Shown one piece after another: positions 42,185-50,732 of a stretch of 64,000 bases of DNA. Origin of the DNA: Gemmatimonadota bacterium (GTDB taxonomy: Bacteria > Gemmatimonadota > Gemmatimonadetes > Gemmatimonadales > GWC2-71-9); contig VGVQ01000001.1 of the NCBI GenBank assembly GCA_016874005.1, forward strand, positions 523,655 to 587,654. Direction: 5' to 3'. Within the stretch, counting starts at the first letter, position 1, and every line of letters starts with the position of its first letter. The position numbers and the translations under genes are program-made. A model generated the notes under the pieces. That model did no database searches. It saw nothing but the letters and a program-made list of their open reading frames with translations, and was not told the DNA's origin.

Positions 42185-44503
42185 GTGATCCGCACCGGTC
42201 CGCTGGCCGTTCTCCTCGTTTGTCTTGCCCCTCGGCTGTCGGCTCAGGTCGACTACTCGCGAGCTGAACGGCTCCTTCCCTGGCACACCTCGCGCCTGGT
42301 ATCCGGCGATTCGGTGCGACCGCAGTGGTACCCCGACGGCAATCGGTTCTGGTACCGCAACAAGACCGCGACGGGCGCCGAGTTCGTTGTGGTCGATCCG
42401 GTCAGGAATACCCGGGCGCGGCTGTTCGACAACGCCCGGTTGGCTGCCGCCATGAGCATCGCGCGGGACACCGCTTACGATCCGGATCGCCTCCCGTTCG
42501 CCTCCTTCGTGTTCACGGACGACGGCAAGAACGAGCGCGAGATCGAGTTCGCCGCCAACCGAAAGCGCTTCGTTTGCGACATCGGCGGCTATCGTTGCGT
42601 GGTGAGCGACACCCTGCCGAGCGAAGTGCCGTTCGTGCTCTCGCCCGACAAGAAGTGGGAAGCCTTCATCCACCACCACAACGTCTGGGTTCGCCCGCGC
42701 AGGGGGCGGGACTCGATCCAGTTGACCAGCGACGGCGTGGAGTATTGGGGGTACGGTCTGACGATGCCGTCGCCGGGCCAACTGGTGCGCCCGCAGCCTC
42801 GTCGCCCCACGATCCGGTGGTCGCCCGATTCCCGCACCCTCGCGGTCTGGCGGCAGGACGAACGGCGGGTCGAGCACATGCACTACCTCTCCAGCACGCC
42901 GCAGCGGCCGAAGCATTACAGTCAGCCCTACGCCCTCCCCGGCGACTCGATCATTCCGGTCCCGACGTTGCATCTGATCGACGTCGGGTCGAAGGCCAAC
43001 CGGGAGGTGCGCCTTTCGCCGCAGCCCGCTCAGCTCAGCGTGACCGGATCGGCGAAGGACTCGGCGTGGGCCGACGCGAGCGACCGGGTGTTCGTGACCG
43101 GAATGTCGCGCGGGTCGAAGCGGACTTGGCTCGCGGCGGTGTCCGTGGCCACCGGAGAGATCACCACCTTGGCCGCCGACAGCCAGCCGACGTTCGTCGA
43201 ATGGTCACCACCGTCTGGCCCACCGCAGTGGCACGTGACTCGGGACGGGCAGGACGTATTCTGGTGGTCGGAGCGCGACGGCTGGGCTCACTTCTACCGT
43301 TACGGCGGCGACGGGCGCCTCAAGAACCGCGTCACGGAAGGTCCCTGGTTCGCCGCCTCGATCGAGTACCTGGACGAAACGGCCAAACAACTGTACTTCA
43401 CGGCGAAAGGCCGGGAGGCGGGGCAGTTCTGGTACTACTCGAAGCTGTACCGGGTTGGGTTCGACGGGTCGGGGCTGACCCTGCTGACGGCCGAGGACGC
43501 TCACCACGAGATCGACTTCAGCCCGAGTGGCCGGTTCTTCGTCGACAGCTACTCGCGAATCGAGGCCCCCACCGTCACCGTGCTGCGGTCGGCGCTCGAC
43601 GGGCGGGTGCTGCGCCCGCTCGAGCAGGCTGATGTCACCCGACTCAAGGAGGTCGGGTGGCGGCCCGGGCAGGTCTTTTCGGTCAAAGCGCGCGATGGGG
43701 TGACCGACCTCTACGGCGTCCTCTATCTGCCGCCCGGTCTCGACTCCACCAAGAGGTACCCAATCATCGACCACATCTATCCCGGGCCTCAGGTCGGCAG
43801 CGTCGGTGCCTGGTCGTTCAAGTCGGGTGGGGAGGCATTCGCGCTGGCGCAGCTCGGCTTCGTGGTGGTCCAGCTCGACCACCTCGGGACACCGTGGCGG
43901 TCGAAGGCGTTCCACGACAGCTACTATGGCAATTTCATCGACAACGGTCTTCCCGATCACGTTGCGACCTTGAAGCAGTTGGGTGCTCGTTATCCGTTCA
44001 TCGATCTCGACCGGATCGGGATCTTCGGCCACTCCGGGGGAGGATTTGCGTCGACCGACGCGATCCTCCGATACCCGGAGATCTTCAAGGTCGCGGTGTC
44101 GACCTCGGGCAACCACGACAACCGGAGCTACAACATCTACTGGGCCGAGAAATACCAGGGCCTGATGCGCCGCGATTCGGTCCGCAAGACCGACAACTTC
44201 GAGGCGTCGGCCAACGGTAGCTACGCCAAGAATCTCAAGGGGCGGCTCTTCCTGATGACGGGCGACATGGACGACAACGTCCATCCCGCGATGACGATTC
44301 AGGTGGCCGACGCCTTGATCAAGGCGAACCGGACGTTCGACTTCCTGATCTTGCCGAATCGGGCCCACAGCCTCAACGAACCGTACGTGATCCGGCGGCG
44401 GTGGGACTACTTCGTCGAACATCTCCTCGGGGCGGTGCCACCCGAGAACTACGAGATCGTCCGACCGACGGATCCCTGGGCGTCCGGCCCCCCCACTCCG
44501 TGA
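42185..44503 (+). CDS. S9 family peptidase (dipeptidyl-peptidase IV-like)
   Basis: 772 residues from GTG 42185, with GGGAG about seven bases upstream and a signal peptide (about 1-20). Residues about 30-510 are the DPP-IV N-terminal propeller (VLSPDKKWEAFIHHHNVWVR, IRWSPDSRTLAVW). The catalytic alpha/beta domain has Ser in IGIFGHSGGGFAST, Asp in MTGDMDDNVHP and His in PNRAHSLN. It removes dipeptides in the periplasm. Its stop overlaps the permease GTG by three bases (GTGA), which suggests peptide hydrolysis coupled to amino-acid uptake. Confidence 0.92.
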   Translation: MIRTGPLAVLLVCLAPRLSAQVDYSRAERLLPWHTSRLVSGDSVRPQWYPDGNRFWYRNKTATGAEFVVVDPVRNTRARLFDNARLAAAMSIARDTAYDPDRLPFASFVFTDDGKNEREIEFAANRKRFVCDIGGYRCVVSDTLPSEVPFVLSPDKKWEAFIHHHNVWVRPRRGRDSIQLTSDGVEYWGYGLTMPSPGQLVRPQPRRPTIRWSPDSRTLAVWRQDERRVEHMHYLSSTPQRPKHYSQPYALPGDSIIPVPTLHLIDVGSKANREVRLSPQPAQLSVTGSAKDSAWADASDRVFVTGMSRGSKRTWLAAVSVATGEITTLAADSQPTFVEWSPPSGPPQWHVTRDGQDVFWWSERDGWAHFYRYGGDGRLKNRVTEGPWFAASIEYLDETAKQLYFTAKGREAGQFWYYSKLYRVGFDGSGLTLLTAEDAHHEIDFSPSGRFFVDSYSRIEAPTVTVLRSALDGRVLRPLEQADVTRLKEVGWRPGQVFSVKARDGVTDLYGVLYLPPGLDSTKRYPIIDHIYPGPQVGSVGAWSFKSGGEAFALAQLGFVVVQLDHLGTPWRSKAFHDSYYGNFIDNGLPDHVATLKQLGARYPFIDLDRIGIFGHSGGGFASTDAILRYPEIFKVAVSTSGNHDNRSYNIYWAEKYQGLMRRDSVRKTDNFEASANGSYAKNLKGRLFLMTGDMDDNVHPAMTIQVADALIKANRTFDFLILPNRAHSLNEPYVIRRRWDYFVEHLLGAVPPENYEIVRPTDPWASGPPTP

Positions 44504-45816
44504 GCTACGCCCGGCGGGTCGGTCTGTTCAGCGGGACGATGTCGGTGGTCGGCGGGATCATCGGGTCGGGCATCTTCCTCAACCCCGCGATCGTGGCCCA
44601 ACGAGTCGGGTCCGCCGGCCTGACCATGGTGGCCTGGACGTTAGGCGCGGTCGTCGCCGTTCTGGGCGGCTTGATCTACGGCGAACTCGGTCACCGGCTC
44701 CCGAAGGCGGGCGGAACCTACGCCTACCTCAGGGCCGGGATCTCGCCGCTGGTCGGATTCCTCTACGCTTGGGGTCTCCTGCTCATCATGTCGACCGGCG
44801 CCGCGGCCGCGGTCGGCTACACCTTCGCCAGCTACGCGGTGAACCTGTTCGGGATCGATCCCGGTCGCACCACGGTGATCGCCGCCGGCGCGATCGCCAT
44901 CTTCACGGTGATCAACCTCTTCGGGGTGCAGTTCGGGGCCTGGGCCCAGAATGGCTTCGTCCTGGCCAAGCTCGGCGCATTGGCCCTGCTCATCGTCGCG
45001 GGCTTGTTCGTCGGGGGGGAGCCGCCGCCATGTCCAGGCTGCGTTGCGCCTTCGGCGCCAACCGGCTTTGGCCCGACCGTCGCCGCCGTCGCGACGGCCT
45101 TCGTGCCGATCCTCTTTGCCTACGGCGGCTGGCAGCAGACCAATTTCATCGCGGAGGAGATCATCGACCCGGAGCGGAACCTGCCTCGGGCCCTGATGCT
45201 CGGCGTGGCCATCATGGTGCTCGCCTACCTCCTGGCCAACGCCACCTACCTCGCCGGGTTGGGGGTAACCGGGCTCGCGAACAGCACGGCACCGGCCGCC
45301 GATGTCGTCGGCGGAGCGCTGGGGGAAACCGGGCGGCGGCTGATCGGGATCGGGGTGATGGTATCGACGGCCGGTTTTCTCAACACGGTGACGTTGCTCT
45401 CGCCTCGGGTTTATCAGGCCATGGCTCGCGACGGGCTCTTCTTCGAGTCCTTCGCGCGGCTCCACCCCCGCTGGCGGACCCCGATCGTCGCCATCCTGTT
45501 CCAAGGCGCCTGGTCGATCGCGTTGCTGTACTCGGGGACGTACGGGCAACTCCTCGACTACGTGGTGTTCGCCGACTGGATCTTCTTCGGGTTGAGCGGG
45601 ATCGCGCTGCTGGCCCTGCGGCGCCGAGGGGACGGCTCAGGTGGCTTCCGGGTGCCGTGGTACCCGGTGACGGTGTGGCTGTTCGTCGCCGCGGCCGGCT
45701 ACGTGGTGCTGGGCTCAGTCAGGTCGGATCCCGAGAACGCGCTCGGGGGCGTCGGTCTGCTCGCGTTGGGCCTGCCGGTATACTGGTACTGGGCTCGCCG
45801 CCGCGCCCGGCGATGA
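44500..45816 (+). CDS. APC-family amino acid permease
   Basis: 438 residues from GTG 44500 overlapping the peptidase stop. About twelve membrane segments. The first carries the helix-1 substrate motif MSVVGGIIGSGIFLNP, and the helix 2-3 region YGELGHRLPKAGGTYAYLR is diagnostic for the LAT/SteT branch; FAYGGWQQTNFIAEEIIDPERNLPRAL marks helix 6 and the following loop. Substrate is probably a neutral amino acid, imported or exchanged. Sixteen bases separate it from the convergent subtilase gene. Confidence 0.9.
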   Translation: MSYARRVGLFSGTMSVVGGIIGSGIFLNPAIVAQRVGSAGLTMVAWTLGAVVAVLGGLIYGELGHRLPKAGGTYAYLRAGISPLVGFLYAWGLLLIMSTGAAAAVGYTFASYAVNLFGIDPGRTTVIAAGAIAIFTVINLFGVQFGAWAQNGFVLAKLGALALLIVAGLFVGGEPPPCPGCVAPSAPTGFGPTVAAVATAFVPILFAYGGWQQTNFIAEEIIDPERNLPRALMLGVAIMVLAYLLANATYLAGLGVTGLANSTAPAADVVGGALGETGRRLIGIGVMVSTAGFLNTVTLLSPRVYQAMARDGLFFESFARLHPRWRTPIVAILFQGAWSIALLYSGTYGQLLDYVVFADWIFFGLSGIALLALRRRGDGSGGFRVPWYPVTVWLFVAAAGYVVLGSVRSDPENALGGVGLLALGLPVYWYWARRRARR

Positions 45817-45833
45817 CCGTTAGGCGGCCGGCG

Positions 45834-47381
45834 CTAGGGCCACTGCACGATCGAGTTGATCCCGCCGCGGCCGTCGGAGCGCCGGTGGGGGTTGGCCGGG
45901 TCGGGGATCCAGGTTTGCCCGTCGAGCAGGAACTTGTAGGCGTGCCGTCCGGCCGCCACCGGCAGGGGGTCGGACGTCCAGAGGCCGGACTCGACCTGGC
46001 GGAACGGATGCGGCGCCGCCCAGCCGTCCCACGCGCCGTGCACGGCCACCGACGCCGCGCCGTGATCGTGCAACGAGAAGACCAGGCCTCGGGCGGTCTT
46101 GAGGGGTCCGATTGGGGCGGGCTCGTGCCAGCGGTGGCGCTCGAGCAGGGCGTGTGCAACCGCCCGCCCGGCGTCGATCGCGCCCGCGCCCTGCCGCTCG
46201 ACATCGGCGCCAGGCACCGGCCACGCGGCCCGAAGCAGCGCCTCCCTCACCAGCCGGGGTGTCAGGGTCGAATTCGCCTCGAGCATGGTCGCGACGGTGC
46301 TGGCGACGATCGGGGCCGCGAAGCTGGTCCCGTCGGCATGCTGGTAGTGGTCGGTCACGAACTTCCGGGCCCGAATCTCGTCGAGGCATGACGGGTCGCC
46401 GGCCTGGCGGCGATCGAACAGATCGCGAGCCTGGCGGCTTGCGTCGGTTCCCGGCAGGATCGGCGCGACCACCCAGATGCTGGGCGCCACCAGTTCTGGC
46501 TTGGGTAGCCCGAGCGCCGAGTCACCGAAGTTGCCGCGCCACAAGCTCCGCCCGCCCGCGTCGATCCCGCCCTGGTCGTCCAGCCCACCCACGGTAACGG
46601 CTGACGGCGCGGTCGCGGGCGGGACCAAACGGCGAATACCGTCGTTGCCGGCCGCTGCCACGACCGTAATCCCGCGCTCGACCAGTTGCTCGACCCAACG
46701 ATCGATGGAACCGAGCGCCGAAGGAGCGGCATCGGCCGCCACCGAGAGGCTGACCACTCGGACGCGGTAGTCCGCTCCGTGTTCGGCAAGCCACGACAGG
46801 GCCCGCTCGATCGAGCCGTCCGCGATCCGCCCGTCACCACCGGTGAGATGGATCAACACCAGATCCGCCTCCGCGGCCAGCCCGCGATAGAGACCGTCAC
46901 TCCGCCAGCCGTTACCGGCAGCGACCACGGCCGTCATCGTGCCGTGCCAGAGATGATCGGCGCTACCGCCGGAGCCCGGCCACTCGGGCACCCCGTCTCG
47001 CGAGAACCTCAGCACCCTGACCGGGTCGGTCGTCGCGTCGACCCAGGCCAGGACCCGATTGCTCGGGGAAACCAGGTCCGGGTGGGCGGCGAACCCGGAA
47101 TCGGCGATGGCCATGGTGATGCCCCGTCCGAGGAAGCGGGGATCGGCTCGCAAGCGCAGCGGAGTGGGAAGCGGGCCGACGGCTCGGGCGTCGAGCGGCC
47201 AGCTGGTCTGCACCGAGTCGGCGAAGTGCGCCTCGCCGGCGGTCAGCAGCGTGGCGAGCAGCTCCTGTTGCGCGCAGGCCGGGCAAGAGCCGTCCGGTCG
47301 GGTCCAGAAGGCGTGACGCCGAGCTTGGGCGAGCAGGGCGCGATCGAGATCTCGGCCGCAGCCGGGGCAGGTCGCCGTCAC
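45834..47381 (-). CDS. S8 subtilisin-like protease with Zn-ribbon-like N terminus and E-set/CBM48-like C terminus
   Basis: 515 residues from GTG 47381; no signal peptide, so probably cytosolic. Residues 5-36 contain CPGC and CPAC pairs. The subtilase domain has the full triad: D94 in AIADSGFAAHPDL, H146 in WHGTMTA, S353 in DGTSFAAP, with oxyanion Asn in AAAGNDG. Residues about 430-515 form an AMPK/branching-enzyme-like sandwich (VAVHGAWDGWAAPHPF, YKFLLDGQTWIPDPANP), a glycogen-binding type of E-set domain. Last gene of an operon with pnuC and the NadR-type kinase. Intracellular subtilases with this domain set are not familiar to me. Confidence 0.85.
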   Translation of the reverse strand: MTATCPGCGRDLDRALLAQARRHAFWTRPDGSCPACAQQELLATLLTAGEAHFADSVQTSWPLDARAVGPLPTPLRLRADPRFLGRGITMAIADSGFAAHPDLVSPSNRVLAWVDATTDPVRVLRFSRDGVPEWPGSGGSADHLWHGTMTAVVAAGNGWRSDGLYRGLAAEADLVLIHLTGGDGRIADGSIERALSWLAEHGADYRVRVVSLSVAADAAPSALGSIDRWVEQLVERGITVVAAAGNDGIRRLVPPATAPSAVTVGGLDDQGGIDAGGRSLWRGNFGDSALGLPKPELVAPSIWVVAPILPGTDASRQARDLFDRRQAGDPSCLDEIRARKFVTDHYQHADGTSFAAPIVASTVATMLEANSTLTPRLVREALLRAAWPVPGADVERQGAGAIDAGRAVAHALLERHRWHEPAPIGPLKTARGLVFSLHDHGAASVAVHGAWDGWAAPHPFRQVESGLWTSDPLPVAAGRHAYKFLLDGQTWIPDPANPHRRSDGRGGINSIVQWP

Positions 47382-47416
47382 CTTCGGACAACGTCCCGCC
47401 CGCCGGGCGGGTTCCG

Positions 47417-47956
47417 TCAGCGTCGATCGCCCGCCTGGACCCACCGCTCGACGACCTCGATCGCCGCTGTCAGCCGCGCCCGACCATGCCCCGCGACGGT
47501 CTCGAACCGGACCGCCCGACGGGCCAGCTCGTCGCGGAAGGACTGGTGGAGAACCGACCGTTGGGCGCCACGGTCCCGGACCGGGTCGGGCACCCACGGC
47601 AGGTCGATGTCACACAGCAAGTAGAGCCCGCCTGCGCGCACCGTGACGGCCTGCTCGAGCCACCCCGGGGCGGAGCCAAAGTAGTGATGAGCGTAGACAC
47701 AGGTGCTGATCAGATCGGTATCGAGCACCAACCCGGGAGGTCGTTCCCCGAGGGCGCTGTCCTCGGCCTGGCGCTGACCCACCGCGATCCGCTCGACGTC
47801 GGCGGCGGCGATCGGCCGCCCGAGGCCCTCCGCGAAACGACGGGCGTATTCCGCGACCCAGGGCCAGCCGAAGTGGGCTGCCAGGGCGCGGGCCAGCGAA
47901 GTCTTCCCGGTCGACTCGCTGCCGGTCAGGACGACGCGGTGAGGGCCCGGCGCCAT
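47417..47956 (-). CDS. NadR-type ATPase (ribosylnicotinamide kinase-like)
   Basis: 179 residues from ATG 47956. P-loop LTGSESTGKTSLARAL (about 10-25), then WVAEYARRFAEGLGR, which matches the C-terminal kinase domain of NadR that phosphorylates nicotinamide riboside to NMN. LVLDTDLISTCVYAHHYFG is the second conserved block and DIDLPWVPDPVRDRG the third. The adenylyltransferase and repressor domains of full NadR are absent. The start lies 31 bases inside the end of pnuC, and the pair would take up and trap nicotinamide riboside. Confidence 0.88.
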   Translation of the reverse strand: MAPGPHRVVLTGSESTGKTSLARALAAHFGWPWVAEYARRFAEGLGRPIAAADVERIAVGQRQAEDSALGERPPGLVLDTDLISTCVYAHHYFGSAPGWLEQAVTVRAGGLYLLCDIDLPWVPDPVRDRGAQRSVLHQSFRDELARRAVRFETVAGHGRARLTAAIEVVERWVQAGDRR

Positions 47957-48489
47957 TGGACCAAACCGTTGACCGCGAGAGCGAGAAAGACCGAGTACTG
48001 CACCGCCGTGGGATACTCGCCCCGGACCAGAAACAGCGGAACCGACACCAGGTTCACGGCGATCCAGATCAGCCACGTCTCGAGGTATTTCCGGGCCATC
48101 ATCCACTGACCGGCCAAGCTGACGACCGAAACGGTGGCATCGAGGTAGGGGTGGGCGTCGGCGGTGTATCGGTCGAGGTACCACCCCAACGCGGCGCTTC
48201 CCGCGAGAGCGCCCGCCAGCAACGCGAGGCCGAGTGGTCGCGGCGTTCGGGTGACCCGGCGCCCCGAGTGTTGCTGCCCGCCGCGGAGCCACTGATACCA
48301 GCCGTAGAGCGAGATGATCGCGAAGAACACCTGGAGGCCCATCAGGGCGTAGAGCTTGCCGAGGTAGAATAGCCAGGTGTAGAGCCCGACGTTGACCAAG
48401 CCGATCGGCCAGCCGAGGACGTTCTGGCGGGCGTTGAAATACACGGCGACGATCCCGAAGGTCGCCGCGATCGCCTCCCACGTTCTCAT
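47926..48489 (-). CDS. pnuC: nicotinamide riboside transporter
   Basis: 187 residues, about seven membrane helices. Conserved PnuC features: NVLGWPIGLVNVGLYTWLFY (helices 1-2), FAIISLYGWYQWLRGG, and the substrate-site helix WLIWIAVNLVSVPLFLVRGEYPTAVQYSVFL. PnuC allows facilitated diffusion of nicotinamide riboside, trapped by the kinase encoded next. Its ATG overlaps the stop of the upstream secreted protein (ATGA). No riboswitch-like leader can precede it inside the operon. Confidence 0.92.
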   Translation of the reverse strand: MRTWEAIAATFGIVAVYFNARQNVLGWPIGLVNVGLYTWLFYLGKLYALMGLQVFFAIISLYGWYQWLRGGQQHSGRRVTRTPRPLGLALLAGALAGSAALGWYLDRYTADAHPYLDATVSVVSLAGQWMMARKYLETWLIWIAVNLVSVPLFLVRGEYPTAVQYSVFLALAVNGLVQWRRALTASS

Positions 48490-49232
48490 CGAACGATCGG
48501 TCCGAGGGTATCGTGATGCGAGGCCAGGAAGCGGCGGAGATACTCCCCGATATGGGCTCGCGACTGGAAACCGGCGGCGACGGCCGCGGCGTTCTCGTCG
48601 TCGACCGAGCGACCCGACGGCTCGGCATAGTGGGCCAGATCGCGATAGAAACCGAGGGTGAAAAGGTCCCAACTCGCGCCCCCGACGCGCTGGAAGATGA
48701 AGTTACCGGTCCGGCCGATCTTCTCGAGGAAATCGTTTTCCATCTCTCGCTGCCGCAGCAGGGAATCGCGTTTGCCGGCGAGGGCCTGGAACACTTCGAG
48801 GTGGAAGAAGGCCGCCTGGGCTGCCGCGGCCTGAAGGTCGGTGCTTCGGGGCCCGGTGACCAGGAGTTCCTCCCGCCAACTCACCCAGGTGTCGGCCTGT
48901 CGTTGGTAAGCGGCTTCGTCGAATCCGGCTCGGCGGGCGGCCGCGGCCCAGCGAGCGGCCCGTTCCCGGCTGTAGTACGAGGCCAGATCGCCGGCGGTGG
49001 CCAGTACCAGGACATCCCAATGGTCACCTTGCGAGTGGCGGAGGAGAATCGGTTCGGCCTCACCGGCCTTGCGGTACACCCGGTTTCGATCGCGAAGCAA
49101 CTCGACGAGGTCGAAGAGGTGTCCGGGAGCCGCCCGCATCATCGTGGCGAGGTAGGTGGGAGCGGTGGCTTGACCGGCGACGGGTGAGCTCGACAGGGTC
49201 AATGCCGTTGCGGCGGCGAACGCGAATCGCAT
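48486..49232 (-). CDS. secreted protein with two alpha/beta-barrel-like halves
   Basis: 248 residues from ATG 49232 with signal peptide (about 1-20). Two halves look alike: MMRAAPGHLFDLVELLRDR...RHSQGDHWDVLVL and HLEVFQALAGKRDSLLRQR...QRVGGASWDLFTLGFY, each a helix followed by a strand with WD and a small residue, as in NIPSNAP/EthD-like dimeric barrels. Function unknown; the fold assignment is inference. Fourteen bases after the LOG-like gene stop and overlapping pnuC. Confidence 0.7.
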   Translation of the reverse strand: MRFAFAAATALTLSSSPVAGQATAPTYLATMMRAAPGHLFDLVELLRDRNRVYRKAGEAEPILLRHSQGDHWDVLVLATAGDLASYYSRERAARWAAAARRAGFDEAAYQRQADTWVSWREELLVTGPRSTDLQAAAAQAAFFHLEVFQALAGKRDSLLRQREMENDFLEKIGRTGNFIFQRVGGASWDLFTLGFYRDLAHYAEPSGRSVDDENAAAVAAGFQSRAHIGEYLRRFLASHHDTLGPIVR

Positions 49233-49246
49233 GGACGGTCCGGTGA

Positions 49247-49810
49247 TCAATCGTCGGAGAAGGCGGTGCCACGCCGGGTTTCCGGCGGGCGATAATCGGC
49301 GAGGCGGCGGAGGATATCGTCGGGGTCGCGACTCATGATCAGCTGGCCCCGCTGCGATTCTCGGGCGAACCGGTCGACCGCGGCGTCGCTGGCGTGGCGA
49401 AGCAGTTTCGAGAACGCGTCGTCGACGTCCCACAGTGCGAGCGGCTGGAGGGCCGTCCCACCGGCCCAGTCCCATGGTTCGAAGGCGTCGTCGAGCGAGG
49501 CGACGGCACCGGGGATGACCACGAAAGCCTCCACCCGATCGACCATCTCTCGGCAGGCGGCCGGTCGGTCGGCGACGACACGGATCTCGACCTGGTCGAG
49601 CTCCTCGGTCGGCTCGGGCGTCAGGACGAGCCCGCGGCCGCCGACGCCCGTGGATGCTTGCACCAAGGTGCGGGTCGCCCCGATCAAGGGCCCGAGGACG
49701 ACGGCCAACGCCCGGTGTTCGCCCAGCGCCTTGCCGAATCGGCGGGCGGCGGCGAGGACCTCGGGAGTGGCCACGGCCTCCCGATCCACCAGGACTCCGA
49801 TACGGCGCAT
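49247..49810 (-). CDS. LOG-family-like Rossmann protein with degenerate catalytic motif
   Basis: 187 residues from ATG 49810. The layout follows the lysine-decarboxylase-like/LOG family (cytokinin riboside 5'-monophosphate phosphoribohydrolases): an early helix AARRFGKALGEH, a Gly-rich turn ASTGVGGRGLVLTPEP, RVEAFVVIPGAVASLDDAFEPWDWAG and a C-terminal LWDVDDAFSKLLRHASDAAV. The hallmark PGGxGTxxE reads PGAVASLDD, and the Arg-rich loop before it is weak. Family membership is an inference from the order of motifs; if correct, the enzyme is probably inactive or altered. Two bases after the methyltransferase stop. Confidence 0.6.
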   Translation of the reverse strand: MRRIGVLVDREAVATPEVLAAARRFGKALGEHRALAVVLGPLIGATRTLVQASTGVGGRGLVLTPEPTEELDQVEIRVVADRPAACREMVDRVEAFVVIPGAVASLDDAFEPWDWAGGTALQPLALWDVDDAFSKLLRHASDAAVDRFARESQRGQLIMSRDPDDILRRLADYRPPETRRGTAFSDD

Positions 49811-49812
49811 CG

Positions 49813-50640
49813 TTAGGCGCTCGCCATCATGAACCACGACCGCATTGGGGCTCGGACCGCGCCGGCCGGGTCGACCAACGGGGCCAGGCTCGAGGACATT
49901 TCCCGATCCAGCCGAGCCCGTTCGTCGGGGTCGAGTGCCGCCAGCATCGGCGCCAAGGGGGTCCCGGTGAGCGCTTGGGCCGCCTGTCGAATCCCAGCGG
50001 AGAAGACCAACTCTCGTTCCTCCGCTTCCACCGCGACGCGGCCGAATCCCGCCGCCCGGGCCCGGGCGGCAAGCTCCGAGGCGGTCCAGTGCGGGAACGG
50101 AATCGCGAGCAGCGCCGCCAAATCCGCGAACCCCGCTGCCGTCAAGGCCGTGGCGTACCCCTGGAACACCAGGCACTCGGCGAGGGGCTGCCAGACGCTG
50201 GCGGCGCAGCGACCATCGACCGTGAGTACCCGGCGCATTTCGCCGAGCGCCTCACGGGCGTCGGGGAAGAACTGGAGTCCCTGCTGACAGGTCACGACGT
50301 CGAACGCGGCGTCCGGGTACGGCAGCGGAACCGCGTTGCCGGTGGTGTAGGCGATCGGTGCCTGGCCCGCGGTCTCGGGGTGGCTGCGAGCCCGCTCGAT
50401 CATGGCGGCCGAGGAGTCGATCCCCGCGACCTGGCCGGTCTCGCCGATCGCGGTGGCCAGCTCACGCGTGACCGTCCCCGGCCCGCAGGCGACATCGAGC
50501 GCCCGCCCGCCCGGCGGTGGCGCCAAGCGCCCCACCAATGACTCCGCCCAAGGCCGAAAAAGGGGCGGGACGAGATACTCGTCGTACCCCCGCGGCACCA
50601 GATCATCGGTGAACTGGAACTTGGAGCGATCGATCGTCAT
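49813..50640 (-). CDS. class I SAM-dependent methyltransferase (UbiE-like)
   Basis: 275 residues. Motif I is RALDVACGPGTVTREL (46-61), motif II region VAGIDSSAAMIERAR, then FDVVTCQQGLQFFPD and the post-motif LGEMRRVLTVDGRCAASVWQ. It follows the ubiquinone/sterol methyltransferase pattern, but the substrate cannot be predicted. First gene of the six-gene operon down to the subtilase, with a two-base gap to the LOG-like gene. Confidence 0.87.
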   Translation of the reverse strand: MTIDRSKFQFTDDLVPRGYDEYLVPPLFRPWAESLVGRLAPPPGGRALDVACGPGTVTRELATAIGETGQVAGIDSSAAMIERARSHPETAGQAPIAYTTGNAVPLPYPDAAFDVVTCQQGLQFFPDAREALGEMRRVLTVDGRCAASVWQPLAECLVFQGYATALTAAGFADLAALLAIPFPHWTASELAARARAAGFGRVAVEAEERELVFSAGIRQAAQALTGTPLAPMLAALDPDERARLDREMSSSLAPLVDPAGAVRAPMRSWFMMASA

Positions 50641-50698
50641 GGCAACCGGTTTGGGTGAGCCGGGACCAGCCTCTACCCTAACTCGGTCGCCCGTCGAT

Positions 50699-50732
50699 GG
50701 CTAGCGCTCAGGCCCGACCTGGGGCGCTAGCC
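50699..50732. terminator. long hairpin covering the hybrid kinase stop codon
   Basis: GGCTAGCGC (50699-50707) pairs with GCGCTAGCC (50724-50732); inside, CAGG (50709-50712) pairs with CCTG (50718-50721) around CCCGA. The TAG stop of the minus-strand gene (50727-50729) lies in the stem. No T tract on the minus side. Confidence 0.55.

Noticed and set aside
41736..42267. Additional long frames in other phases over the charged-heptad gene
   Set aside because: A 21-bp repeat is open in several phases. Only the 41732 frame has a Shine-Dalgarno and a signal peptide.
49810..49819. Repeated GCCTAAC/GTTAGGC at gene ends (29118, 31809, 45820, 49813, 53788), which matches integron attC core sequences
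   Set aside because: In most cases it is simply an Ala codon plus TAA stop followed by C, with the next ATG a few bases away. No paired core 55-140 bases off and no inverted arms are present, so there are no attC sites.
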